From contig NC_133771.1 of NCBI RefSeq assembly GCF_003597395.2, positions 45,035,985-45,099,984 on the forward strand: a stretch of 64,000 nucleotides of DNA, written 5' to 3'. The stretch's first letter is position 1. Each line of letters starts with the position of its first letter. The DNA is from Chelonoidis abingdonii. Its lineage: Eukaryota; Chordata; Testudines; Testudinidae. The translations under genes were made by a program, and so were the position numbers. The notes beneath the pieces are model-generated. The model was given only the letters and a program-made list of their open reading frames with translations, searched no databases and was not told where the DNA came from. Shown here piece after piece: positions 1 through 11,739 of this stretch.

Positions 1-189
1 TGGGAAGATCCAAGCCATGTGTTGACTGGGGGGACCTAGATGGAAAATGAAAGGGGGCTGGTGAAAGCCCCACATAACAATTTGAATAAACATGGATTTG
101 CCTGCACTGTACACTTTATCGTCTGGGTAGTCCAAGAGATCTATATAATAAAGTTGCAGCCTAATTAAAATCCATATCAAATGTCTCCT

Positions 190-990
190 GTCCTTCTTTC
201 AGTATATCGAAGAAGTGTTTCCAGTAGGGTCCCATAGGAATCGGTTCTTGGCCTATGTTATTTAACATCTTTTATCAGTGATCTGCAAGAAAACATAAAA
301 TCATCACTGATAAAGTTTTCAGATGACACAAAAATTGAGGAAGAGGACAGGTCATTAACTCAGAGAGATCTGAATCACTTGATAAACTGGGCACGAGCAA
401 GCAATATTTATTTTTAATAAGGCTAAATGTAAATGTATACATCTAGGAACAAAGAATGTAGGCCATATTTACAGGATGGGGGATTCAATCCTGGGAAGCA
501 GTTATTCTGAAAAAGATTTGAGGGTCATGGTGGATAATCATCTGAACATGAATTCCTATTGGGTTGCTATGGCCAGAAGATTGAATGTGATCCTTGAATG
601 CATAAACAGGGGAATCCCAAGTAGGAATAGAAATGTTATTTTACCTCTCTATTTGGCACTGGTACGACTGCTCTTAGAATACTGTGTCCAGTTCTGATAC
701 ACACAATTCAAGAAAGATGGTGACAAATTGGAGCAAATTCAGAGAACTATTTAATAATCGGCTCTTCAATGTAGTAGAGAAAGGTATAACATGATCAAAT
801 CATTGAAAGTTGAAGATAGACAAATTCAGACTGGAAGTAAGTAGAACTGCACTTTAAACAGAGACCCATACAATCACCACTAGTAACATCTACAAACATC
901 GCCACACTGTGCTGTCTGAAATACTGCAGTATTTCCCTATAATTAGTTCCTCGGATGATCACAGTAGTCCTTTCTGGCCTTAGAATCTAT
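190..990 (+). mobile_element. CR1-type LINE, 3' part
   Basis: Degenerate CR1 reverse-transcriptase 3' region followed by a typical CR1 tail. The stretch from about 265 reads like the CR1 block around the fingers/palm end (SDLQENIKSSLIKFSDDTK in one frame), and 476-697 keeps an open piece with SEKDLRVMVDNHLNMNS and [17 protein letters not shown], both usual CR1 motifs. The end near 950-985 (gatgatcacagtagtccttt, then gaatctatgg) is a CR1 3' tail. About 100 bases near 855-955 do not fit and may be a later insertion. Several stops; not coding. It is closely related to the copy at 4190-5545. Confidence 0.85.
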
Positions 991-994
991 GGAT

Positions 995-2099
995 GTCAGA
1001 TAATTACCACTGTGTGGTAACTGTTGTCAGTGTTGATTGTTTATTTATAACCACTATAGAGGGACATACGTGTAAATTAAATAATGTGTTTGACAGAACA
1101 GCGGAACAGGTAACCATTCCCACTACCAAATCAATACACACAAGTTTGCAAAAGCTAAAGCTCAAAATTTGGAATCTGCTCCATGGACCTTATGGTGTCC
1201 AAAGATCCGCCAGAATTTTCCAGTAATACATGTAAATCCAAAATTATCAAGCCCTAAATCCATATAGTAGAGATTTGTATCAGATGCAGGCTTAGTGTAC
1301 CATGACATAACAATGGGAAAGTTTGTTGCTGCTTGTGGGCTGGTGTCTTCATATGTCAATGCCCTCCTTTGGTCAGGAAGAGTGTTGCACAGAATCTGTT
1401 TGGATCAGTGGGGCAGTCTGTCTTTCTTGTCTGAATCTCTAGAGGCCTACTCTGGAGGCAACGACATTAGATTCTGTCCCACTAGGGTGTGTGGATTTCC
1501 CTTTATGTCTGGTGGTGTTAGCTCATCCTTGTCCTCAAGAGGTGTAGAACTCCCTTTTGACCTTAAATCTCTATTCAGAGATAGGCAGGGACACCCAGGC
1601 CCACCCTCTCCATTCCAGTTCAGGGCCCTTAATCCAGGCAGATAGAATCAATTTTCAGCAATTCTGCTGCGCCCCGGTCTATCCTACCTCCCTTAATTCT
1701 GTAGAGTTCTGCAGCCTATAGTTCTGATCATCCCTTCTCTGGGGTGGTGTCTTGCTGGACCTTCTTTCTCTAGCCTGCTTGCTACTCTGGCAGCCACCCT
1801 ACTCCCAACACTCTGCTCCTCAGTTCTTTTATTCTCCTAGGTGCTGTTAAGCTGCCCGTCAGCATTGGCCAGTAGTCCCTGAATCAACTTCTTGGTTGCC
1901 AGAACAGCATTAAGTTATATTCCCCATATTTTAGTCAAGTAAAATACAAGCATTTCTTATCTGAAATAAGTGAAAAGCACACTCAAGATTTTATACTAAC
2001 TCTATTAACTCTATTGTATACAATTATAAAATACTGTATGGAATGAGAAATAACATTTAAACTTTTGACTCATGTGCATAACATAAGATTTACAGTACG
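995..2099. other. Non-coding; C/T-rich stretch of unknown repeat origin
   Basis: No gene. 1300-1930 is unusually pyrimidine-rich and GC-rich for the area and carries a 116-codon open frame (1295-1645) with no recognisable domain. It recalls LTR or leader sequences of reptile retroelements, but I cannot place its ends. Confidence 0.35.
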
Positions 2100-2107
2100 A
2101 TTTAAAT
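2100..2107. repeat. 8-bp target-site duplication of the 2108-2331 MITE
   Basis: ATTTAAAT, repeated exactly at 2332-2339. The word is its own reverse complement, so it gives no orientation. Confidence 0.88.
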
Positions 2108-2331
2108 CAGAGATTTTCAAACTGGGTGTAAGGACCCTTCAGGGGGGCTTGAGGTTATTACATGGGGGGGTCACAAGCTGTCAGCCTCCACCCCAAACCC
2201 ACTTCACCTCCAGCATTTATAATGGTATTAAATACATAAAAAAGTGTTTTTAATGTATAAGGGGTGGGGTGTCGCACTCAAAGGCCTGCTGTGTGAAAGG
2301 GGTCACCAGCACAAAAGTCTGAGAACCACTG
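2108..2331 (+). mobile_element. hAT-type MITE with perfect 8-bp target duplication
   Basis: A 224-bp element starting CAGAGATTTTCAAACTG and ending AGTCTGAGAACCACTG, so its termini are near-complementary hAT ends (CAG...CTG). It is flanked by a perfect 8-bp direct repeat ATTTAAAT at 2100-2107 and 2332-2339, the duplication size of hAT transposases. No transposase frame. The same family lies inverted at 28022-28239. Confidence 0.9.
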
Positions 2332-2339
2332 ATTTAAAT

Positions 2340-4189
2340 GTCTTATGCTTGCTAAACTTCCCTTTATCTCTGTTCATTCCCATTAACCACAAACACACAG
2401 TCCCAATAAAATGAAAGGAACAGATGTAAAACACCTATGAAGAACTGCAAGAAAAGATAATTCTGAAGTTCAGAAGTAATAACTGAAATTTACTTTATAT
2501 AGTACCTCTCATCCAAGGATCCCATTGTTCTTATTTCTACAAACCATATCTCCATATCAAGTGAAGCACAAAAAATCTTTTCCTCAAACAGGTAAAAAAC
2601 ACTGAATTAGTCAACTGCCCAATACTATACATTATTTTTTCTATTAACCTGAATTTTCTGGTTATAATTTTCTGTTCTATTAATTTTAATAGCTAGCTAT
2701 TGAAAGTTGAAGTACAACTTGGGGAGTCCAAACAGGCTTAATGACTTCAAAGAGCTACTTAGGAATGGATCCAGTACAATCTGTCATCTCCTATAAAAAA
2801 AGGCTGCAGGATGGGATTTACACATAAACACACTCTCATTCTCTTTCACTGTCACACATGGACACACACTCAAACACACAATATTAGAGGTTACAGCCAT
2901 CCATATCTGTGGGGGTTTTTTCATTTTGTTTGTTTTCCTTAAAGGGAAATTTAATGCAAAAAAAATTATATTAATGAAATGTTACAGTTATGAATTTAAA
3001 ATACAATGTTCAGGAAATGAAAATGTTAAATTAGTCATAATGCCAGCATGTTACCCATGTTGCATATACTATAATTCATTTAGAGAACATCAGAAACCTA
3101 GGGCCATGTGCATAATATGTGACACCCAGTTTATGCGTGCAAATATCTGTTTTGTGAACAAAATCACAGTAACCGCAAATGCAAATTAGGCACATATAGG
3201 GCATGGCTCTGGGTTGCTGATGTCTTTAAAATGAGGCATGATTTTATATATATTTTTACATTGAATAACCCAATTAGTAATCACAAATACCATGTACAAT
3301 ATGAATGTGATAATGCTGTTATGAGAATCCTAGCATCTTCCATAGTTTTTACTTTTAATAGCCTGAATTGCAAGAAGTTCACAACTATAGTTCCAACATT
3401 GTCTTTAAGGCTGTGTAATGAGTAAGGCCCCAAAATTATGAGTTATTATTCTTTAAGAATTGCCCAGCCATCTGGGATTACTCCGAAAAACAATAAGACA
3501 AAGGGCTGACAGAATAAAAACTCAATGTCTAATGACAAAGTGTCTTCAGACTTTCCAAACAGTCTGAGGAAATTCAGAGTTTCTGTAGCCTTTCACAACA
3601 GTGCACTTTGGTGCAGCTGAAGACATTTCCCTTTTTCCCTGTCTGTGAATGAATGAATGAAAAGATAAATTGCAAATATTATGATACTAAATTATGTTGC
3701 CAAATACATCAGGAGGAAAAATAGAGAACTAGATCAAGTGAACTGTGGTTAAATGAAGTTTATATATGTAAAAGGAAAGTTGACTGTAAGTGATATAGTA
3801 AACTTCAATGACAGGTTTACCTCATGGGCAATTCTTTTAGGTTAGTGATAAAGTGAAGAAGGAAGGCTAATAGTTGCAATCAAGCATGCTTAGGCTATCA
3901 ATTTAGTGAAATATGCCGGTGCTGAAAGGGGTAGTAAATAAAAGGAACTGAAAACAAATGTGTTACGAAGACACTTGATCACAGAAGGGAATAATCAGAA
4001 ATGTAAATGTTTGATCAATAATGCACAAGGTCCTATTGTTGTTACAACAAGGAGAACAAAAATGGAAAATGTATACAGCTATTCTGGCTTCTTGGAGAGG
4101 CTTTGCATTGTGTAATGGACTGTTAAAAGTGGAAAGAGCATCAGAGAATGTGGAGGAGTTCTGCATATTATTTTTTTAAGGGTAAATGG
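2340..4189. other. AT-rich non-coding DNA
   Basis: No gene recognised. The open frames here (2926-3189, 3231-3425, 3963-4166 on the minus strand) have no domain, signal peptide or codon pattern suggesting use. A short GAAT run lies at 3648-3659. Confidence 0.5.
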
Positions 4190-5545
4190 GATGACCTGAG
4201 TAATTAAAGGCCTGTCAGCCTGATATTGATCCTGGGCAAGATAACGGAGTGTCAGTTAAGGGACTCAATAAAATATTAAAGGAGGATAATGTAATTAATG
4301 TAAATCAACATGGGTTTATGGAAAATAGATCCTGTCAAACTAACTTGATATCTTTTTTAGGAGATTACAAGTTTGGTTGATAAAAGTAATGGTATTGAGG
4401 TAATATAATTAGACTTCTGAAATGTATTTGCTATGGTACTATAAAACATTTTGATTAAAAAACTAGAAGATTATAAAACTAACATTTCATAGATTAAATG
4501 GGTTAAAAACTGGCTAATTGATAGTTCTCAAAATATAATTATCAACAGGGAATTGCCATTAAGCAGGTATGTTTCCAGTCAGGACCCAGAGGGATCAGTT
4601 CTTGGCCATCGCTATTTAACATTTTTATCACTGACCTGGAAGAAAACATAAAATCATCACTGATAAAGTTTGCATGTGACACAAAAATTGGGGGAGTAGT
4701 AAATAAAGAAGAAGATAGACCACAGATTCAGAGTGATGGAGATTACTTGGTAAACAGGGCACAAACAAACAATATTTCCTTTTAATATAACTAAATGTAA
4801 ATGTATACATCTAGGAACAAAGGACGTAGGCCATACCTACAGGATGGGGGATTGTATTCTGGGAAGCAGTGACTCTGAAGAAGATTTAGGGGCTTTCGTG
4901 GATAATTGGCTAAACATGAGTTCCCAGTATGATGTTATAGCCTCAAGAACTAATGCGATTATTGAAAACATAAACAGGAATCTCAAGTAGGACTAGAGAG
5001 GTAGTTTACCTCTCTATTTGGCGCTGCTGCTGGAATACCATGTCCAGTTCTAATGTCCACAAGTCAAGAAAGATGTTGATAAATTGGAGAGGGTTCAGAG
5101 AAGAGCCATGAGAATAATTAAAGGATTAGAAAATATGCCTTATAATGATAGACTGCTCAATCTATTTAGCTTAACAAAGAAAAGGTCAAAGGGTGACATG
5201 ATTACAGTGTATAAATACTAATATGGGGAACAAATATTTAACAATGAGATCTTCAGACTAACAGGGAAAGATCTGGCATGATGCAATCACTGGAAGTTGA
5301 AGCTAGAGAAATTTTGACTGGTAATAATGTGTAATTTTTTTTAATGGTGAGAGTAATTAACCACTGGAACAATTTACCAAGGGATTTTCCATCACTGATC
5401 ATTTTGAAATAAAAAATGGATTTTCTTCCTCAATAGATATGCTGTGGGAATCATTTCAGGAAGTTCAGTAGTCTAGGTAATACAAGAGGTCAAACTAGAT
5501 TATCACAATTCTCCCTTCTGTCCTTGGAATCTATGACTCTATAAA
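4190..5545 (+). mobile_element. CR1-type LINE, 5'-truncated
   Basis: About 1.35 kb of degenerate CR1 ORF2 with 3' end. It begins in the reverse transcriptase (around 4200, reading like RPVSLILILGKITECQL with stops, then NQHGFMENRSCQTNLI), continues through the thumb (4860-5060) and the typical RRAMRIIKGLENMPYNDRL block at about 5100-5150, and ends with a CR1 tail (cccttctgtccttggaatct, 5512-5531). Many stops and frameshifts. About 200 bases (4610-4860) match the copy at 260-480 closely, so the two belong to one subfamily. Confidence 0.88.
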
Positions 5546-6416
5546 ATATGTCCACTTTAAACTGTGCATCTAAACAGCTTGAAAAATGTTGCTGGAGAAA
5601 CTGCAACTTGAGCAAACACGGTGTGCAAATTTGGCCAAGAGATGCAATGCAGAGGGCCCCACAGAAAGCAACTTGTGATAAGATGCCAAATAGAGCAAAT
5701 CAGACAGCATTTAATGTATGTTCCAAGATGTTAGGCCATAGCTATTGGTACAAACTTGTCTTACACAAGCTGGTATGGCAGGATGTGTTGAACAAAGTCA
5801 CTAGACAATTCCAGCCCCAGTTGCAAGAACTCAAAGGTGATTACCTCATTGGCTGGTGACAGAGGACAACTCTTACACTGTGGTTGTACATTTCAAATTT
5901 TTAGCAGAATTTTGGGTCACTTTGTGATTGGTCCACATCAGCAACTTCAAGAAGAGGAACCAAGTTGGACTACCCAGAAATAGGCCAAACTGGTCTGTCT
6001 CCTTTAGCACATTCTATGACTGTTTCCTGAAAGCTGAAGACACCTGGAAGGGAAAAGACTGAGGTCCTGAACTGGATACCTAGGAGTCTTCCTAGTGATA
6101 TCAAGTACCTAGCTGGGACAGGCACATTTAACTGTGTCTATTTTCTAGCAATTTGGGAAAAGAGGAGTCATGTCCCTTCTGTGCTCCACCTATATTTGCA
6201 ATGTTACCTTCTGCTGTGAACAGTAACAGCTGAAATTGAAGGGCTGAGCAAAGATTTTACTTGATCTTGGGAACTATCCAAATCAGTCAATTGACTCCTT
6301 CCTGAAACTGGATACCTAAATTATTAAGGAAATCTATATACTTATGTACATGCCTGTGTGCATGCTTAAAGATTGTCATAGAGTTACAGTATGTGTCCTT
6401 GTTTTGTAATGGGTTC
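5546..6416. other. Non-coding; one unexplained 103-codon open frame
   Basis: 5548-5859 (+) is open for 103 codons directly after the CR1 tail. It has no motif I recognise, and the sequence after its stop looks the same in style, so it is probably an old repeat or chance. Confidence 0.35.
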
Positions 6417-6649
6417 CAGGGGCCACCCAGGGGGGGGGAGGGCAAGTGGGGCAATTTGCCCCAGGCCCTGGACCCCGCAGGGGCCTCTACGAGAGTTTTT
6501 CGGGGCCCCTGGAGCAAAGTCCTTCACTTGCTCTGGGGCCCCCGGAAAATTCTCATGGGGCCCAGGCCCCCGGAGCTTCTTCCGCTCCAGGTCTTTGGCG
6601 GCAATTCGGTAGTGGGGACCAGGCCCCCTGAATCCTCTGGGTGGCCCTG
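6417..6649 (+). mobile_element. GC-rich hAT-type nonautonomous element
   Basis: A 233-bp island very rich in G and C within AT-rich DNA. The ends are complementary: CAGGGGCCACCCAG and CTGGGTGGCCCTG. The 8-bp flanks, ATGGGTTC (6409-6416) and ACAGGTTC (6650-6657), match at 6 of 8 positions, a decayed hAT duplication. The overlapping open frames inside (61-85 codons) are by-products of GC richness. The same family lies at 29147-29306. Confidence 0.82.
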
Positions 6650-7612
6650 ACAGGTTCCAATCAAAATTGCTGTGAAGTGGCTTTGCAACTCAAAGTTACT
6701 GTTGTAAACTAAAATTTTGAAACACTGTACAGGTATCTACTATAATTACTGGTTTCGTGCTGCCTTTCAAGCTTTAGGTGTATACAAACATAACATGAGA
6801 CCAAGTATGCAAGCCTCTTGAACTGTAATCAGTCTGCACAATTTGTCATAAATGAAGGAGTTATGTTCAGCTCCTGGGGCTGATGTAATTCATTGGGAAG
6901 TGGGCTAAAAGGGTGGACTGTGATAGAGCATTAAGAAGGAGACCATGTGAAATGGTATGTACATAACTGACTAAATTGTCTTATGCTTTAGCTTTGGATT
7001 ATGTTTCCTCTGTGTTAGCAACACCAGAGTTGATAACCAACTGGCACAAGTAAAGCACTGTTCTGAGGGACCCTTACTCAAAAATCTTAAAAGTCGCCTG
7101 CCCAGAATAGTAATCAAGTAATATTTTCTATTATGGTGTGTTATTTTATTCTTAAAATCTGGATGATTATTGTACTGACCAATTTTCAAGTTTATGTTAG
7201 AAAAAGTATACACTGATACTATTTTTTGTCTTTATATATGTCCTATACTGTTAGTAACTGTTATTAAGGATAGTTTTTAAAACTCTGTACAATTAAATTC
7301 AACCGTTGATCCTTTTTCCTTTAGGTAAGCAATAAAAATTCCAAGAACCCTAAGAAAGTTGGTACAGTTTGAGAACTTTGTGTAACTAAGGTTTGGTGTC
7401 TACCCTATCTTTCTTATATCTGTCTCCGGATCAGAATCCACTGTGCATGTAATGGAGTTATTATAGCTCATGGGTTCAAAAGAAATATTAAATTATTTAC
7501 AAATATTTCACATTATAGACACATGGCATCCATAACTGGCAAGTTGAGAGCACATATGTTGAACTGGGTGGTACTTTTTAGGTCAGTATGCTGTGTAGAT
7601 GATGGCTATGAC
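6650..7612. other. AT-rich non-coding DNA
   Basis: Nothing recognised. The 80-codon minus-strand frame at 6971-7213 has no domain. Confidence 0.45.
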
Positions 7613-8269
7613 AAGAGCTGGGTAAGAAACCGAATTTCTGTTTGTTGGTAAATTTTGAGTTTTCAGAATATTTTTCTTTCTGAATCAGGATAAAATGCTA
7701 AAATCTTGAAAAAAATAGTGAAATTCCACAATATTTGAGTTTTTAAACACCAAAAAATATAATCCATGGGATTCCCTGCAGCTGAGTGAAATTGACATGA
7801 TTCTTGTCAGTTTCACTGCTGCCCCACACTGCATAGCAGTGTGAAACTGACCAGGGTTTGCATCTGGAACTATGGAGATACAGACCCTGGTCAGTTTCAG
7901 GGTCTAACACAACCCAGCATAAATAGTGAGGTGGTATAACCCCAGAGCCATAAATCTTGGAAGCTCATCCCAGGACTTCCAGCTCCTGGCTCAGTGACAA
8001 ACAGCCTGGAAGCCCTGAGAGCATGGAAGGGTGCCCCAGAACTGTGGACTCTGGAAGCCCACAGTTTTGACTCTAAGGCAGTCTGCATGGTATGTTACTG
8101 CAGCACAAGGTGAGTGAGCTGGCAGGAAAACAGGCATATTTTGAAACATGTCTGTGTTCTGTCAGAAGAGTCATCAAAATTAATAATTTTCCTTGAAATA
8201 CTTAGCTTTTGACAAATCAGCATTTTCTGACAGATAAATGTTCCATCAGAAGATTTTCAACCAGCTCTA
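7613..8269 (+). mobile_element. hAT-type nonautonomous element (657 bp)
   Basis: The left end reads AAGAGCTGG and the right end CCAGCTCTA, imperfect inverted termini of the CAGAGCTGG...CCAGCTCTG form. The flanks GCTATGAC (7605-7612) and ACTATGAC (8270-8277) match at 7 of 8 bases, as expected for an old hAT duplication. The inside has repeated and inverted copies of gtcagtttca/tgaaactga at about 7806-7900, but no transposase frame. Confidence 0.78.
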
Positions 8270-11200
8270 ACTATGACTCATATTGGAAAGGCAGAGGGAA
8301 AAGAGGGCTCAGGAAAGTAAGATGTATACAGTAAGTGCATAGCTGGTAGGATTTGAATTACAGTACAGTCTACATTCTTATTCAATAGATTCAGTCCCTC
8401 TTTGTGTTCAGAGTAATAACTCAAATAAGTTTTATTTGTTTTTTTTCCCCTCTTTTACTAAAAGAGAGCATGGAGGGTGCTCAGGCAATATTCTTTATGA
8501 ATTTATTATACTCTTTTTTCTTGTACCTCAGCTTAATTTTTGCTGAAGCACAGGCCAGAGTTCTGTCTGTTCAGAACTTTTCAGAAAATATTACAAGGCT
8601 TTACATGGAGTTACACCTCGGGGCTATTGTATGTAAAACCCTGATAAATAGATGTTAACAGCTCCAGTCAATTTAAAAAACTGAGTACCATACGCTTTCT
8701 GAGAAAAGATGTTTAATGCACGGAGAACACACTTTAAATAATATAAAATATTGTAAGTAGTATTTGGACTAATATGAATAACTTAAAACAAAGCCATTAG
8801 ACAGCAAATCTAGTGGTGTTTCTTATATAGACTTCTCCCCTTCTGTTCTTTTACAAACATGCAAATATAAGGTTTCACCATAACATCTTCTATACTTTAG
8901 CACACACATCAAAACACATTAACAAAGATCAGAGGGGGAAAATGATTTCTCAGTCTTTATAGTTGTGACCATAGTATGTAGTGTGACACACACTGACTCA
9001 TCAGAGCTTGAGAAATGTTAGTGTCTCAGTCCTTTCCAACACGTCAGAATCCTGTCAGCAAACAAACAGTCTGGGGATCTCCACAGCTAGCAGCATTCCA
9101 GCACCGTTACAGGTGAAACAGAAGCCTGTACCCTGTATCCACCGTGGTGCAGGTATTGTGACCCAGCCCTCATAGCAAAGACAATTCTTGGGCCTGTATC
9201 AAAGAACTCCACAGGGCTGTTTTTAACTCTCTTATTTATGACCTGCCTCCTTGATCACTGATTGGCTCAGCTCTCAAAGGATGACTAGAGTATGTCTTAC
9301 CAGGCAGGTTGCCCTCAATGAAAAATTCAGAACAGCTACTGATCACGTTTGTTGACTACCACATGCAGTGCTGGAAATTTCTAGGTCTTTCAAAATGAGT
9401 TACCCTGGCCTGCTCTGCTCTGTGTGTGAATATCGAGCTAAGTCTCCTTCCCGCTTTTTTTTCTCCCTCTCCTGGAGAATCAAAGTCAAATGCTGCTGTA
9501 TAGAGCATGCAGATTACATTAGACCTGCAGAACCAACAGAGCCAAGGCATAGTGAGCTGGATTCTATTTTTTATTGTTCATCACCAACAGAATTGTTGCT
9601 GACCAAATTTCAGTAAGTTATACTGCGTCCTACTGATGGGAAAAGGTTGCAAAAGTGTCAGTAAGAGCACAATAGGGCTACAGAATGTTTATTAGAGACT
9701 TCTATTCATGAAAAGAATCAAGAACCGATGTTCAGATCACAGGCTGTTTGTAGGCCTGGCAGGTAGAAGAAAGAACATTTCTTTGCTTATAAACTGAGTA
9801 CATTTATTTTGGAAATTAGTGAGAGACAATAACCATAATACTACATAATAACTTTTTACAGAGTCAGTTTTCAGAATAGAACTGTACTTTAAACAAACAG
9901 ATGTTTTAGTAATTTTAGGATTGGTGAAAGACACTGAAATCCTCCACCTATCCACACAACAAGTACAAAGTAAGCGGTAGCAGCCAATGTGCCTCATTCC
10001 TGCTTGGAAGGGATCACCTAAAATGTTGAGACAGGAAATCAGTCTTCCTGCTCACACAGTTCTTGACATTGTAGAGACTACCACCAAGGATGCTTATTAA
10101 TGCCATTTTATGTCATGTAGACCACTGAACAGGCAGAAACTGACAAATTTTTATTACTACTGTTCTCAGCCAGTTCTTCAATTGTCAGAGTCCCTCCATA
10201 TTTTTGTATTAATGTTACTAATTAAAAACATCCAGTGCTATCTGTAGACTCATAGAATTGTTATAGTTTTACTGAATAGTAATTATCCGAAAGCCTTACT
10301 TCCAAGGATGATAAAATGTGCGCCACATGAATTACAGCAAACAACATAATTGCACTTAACAGATTAAAAAAAAATGCAGATGACTGAAGTATCAAAAGAG
10401 AAATTGAGGACATAAGAAAACACACTGTGAAATGTTGATTTACAAAACCCCATGAAACAGGAATGCATGCTGACATGATCTATGCAAAGGGCATTTAAAA
10501 CTCAGCTCAAAGACATATTTTTAAAAGGTGGTACATGGGAAGAAGCAATAGCAGTAGGGGTCAGCAGAAACCTACTCCAAGGCCACTGACCTCTTATTGG
10601 AGTAAGACTGGAGACCATTAGACAGCAGTGTCACCTTTTGGCATTTCACAGAGTGTATATATACATACACACACATATATACAGATTCCATTCAAACTAT
10701 TTCACTTAGCTTTCATGAGAGAATGCCAAAGGGAAAAAATAATTAGTAGAAGCAATTTAACAGCTGTATTTCTCAGGTTTCCATATAAAAGAATGAAAGA
10801 AAAAGAAAGGTCAGGACAGGAAAAATCACAACTCAGGGAAGGGAGATAAAACCCTGGGGTAAAGCAGAAAGCACAGTGTTATCAGTATAACTTACATGGC
10901 TTGTATCATATGTGTTGCATTAAACAAGGTACAAAAGCCTAGTAAAAGCAGAAATATAGAATAAATTAAGAGACTGGAATAATTAGTAGATTTCTTGCTG
11001 TATCATTATGTGGCATGAAACTGAATTGTACGAAATAGCATTTAAACTACACTATTGCTCTTGTAATTTGCAAGTTCCTATGTTTTTTAAATAGCAGCAG
11101 CACTTTCATGACTTGCCTTTGACATTACCTTAGATGTGGCAAGTAACTTATTTCAGGGATACTTTTCCTCTGTTAGACAGTCTGGCTGCATATTACATGT

Positions 11201-11499
11201 AATGAAATACAACTCAATCTGCTCTGAGGTTTTCATAAAGCCTCCAGTTTGGGCACCAATCAGATATAGGTAGCAAACAGAAGGCAGCAAATGGGAGTTT
11301 CAGAGAAGGAGGGGACGAGAAAGAGAGATCCCTTGCTGAAGAAGGAGCGAGCACTAATTCTTTGGGGGAGTGAGCTTGTTTGTCCATTTGTTTTTTCTTT
11401 GATTTGCTTACAATATGATCTGTTGGGGATTGCATGTTTGGGGACTGTATGGGAGTGGAGGCTAGAGGCCTACTAGCTGCTAGCTGACTGTGCACGTCC
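8270..11499. other. AT-rich non-coding DNA
   Basis: No gene recognised in 3.2 kb. Open frames of 60-86 codons on both strands (8404-8658, 9368-9616, 9737-9997 minus, 10261-10476 minus, 10628-10849) show no domains. An alternating TA/CA microsatellite lies at 10655-10680. A purine-rich stretch lies at 11290-11350. Confidence 0.5.
10655..10680. repeat. (TA/CA) microsatellite
   Basis: Alternating tatata and cacaca units over about 26 bases. Confidence 0.8.
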
Positions 11500-11663
11500 T
11501 GAAGCCCACGCCGCTTCCCAAAGCCTCCATTGGCCTGGGATGGCAAACTGCGGTTAGTGGGAGCCATGATCAATTGAACGTGTGGATGTGGCAGGTAAAA
11601 AAACCGGCCCGGACCACAGGGGCTTTCCCTGAACAAGTGGCAGACTGGCTTTGAGAAGCACTG
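11500..11663 (-). mobile_element. hAT-type nonautonomous element, one end only
   Basis: The right end reads ggctttgagaagcactg, whose complement starts with a hAT-like CAGTGCTTCTCAAAGCC. The inside has cgcttcccaaagcctccatt and ctgcggttagtgggagcc, the same core (gccaatgggagctgcgggaa type) as the foldback element at 51340-51552. The left end and the duplication are not visible, so it seems truncated. Confidence 0.65.
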
Positions 11664-11718
11664 AACTAGATGACCCTTGCAGTCCCTTCTACCCTATGGG
11701 TCTAGTACGCTATGATTA
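11664..11718 (+). mobile_element. CR1 3' tail
   Basis: The string aactagatgacccttgcagt followed by cccttctaccc and ctatgatt is the last part of a CR1 3' end. It directly adjoins the hAT end at 11663, so the hAT element probably landed in this CR1. Confidence 0.65.
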
Positions 11719-11739
11719 AGGGTACAAGAGTAGGTATAG

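Noticed and set aside
6391..6650. Three overlapping Pro/Gly-rich frames
   Set aside because: GC-rich hAT element, with inverted ends and near-8-bp duplication.
11214..11636. 140-codon minus-strand open frame
   Set aside because: It covers a purine-rich tract and the GC-rich hAT relic; no domain, and its end coincides with the transposon sequence.
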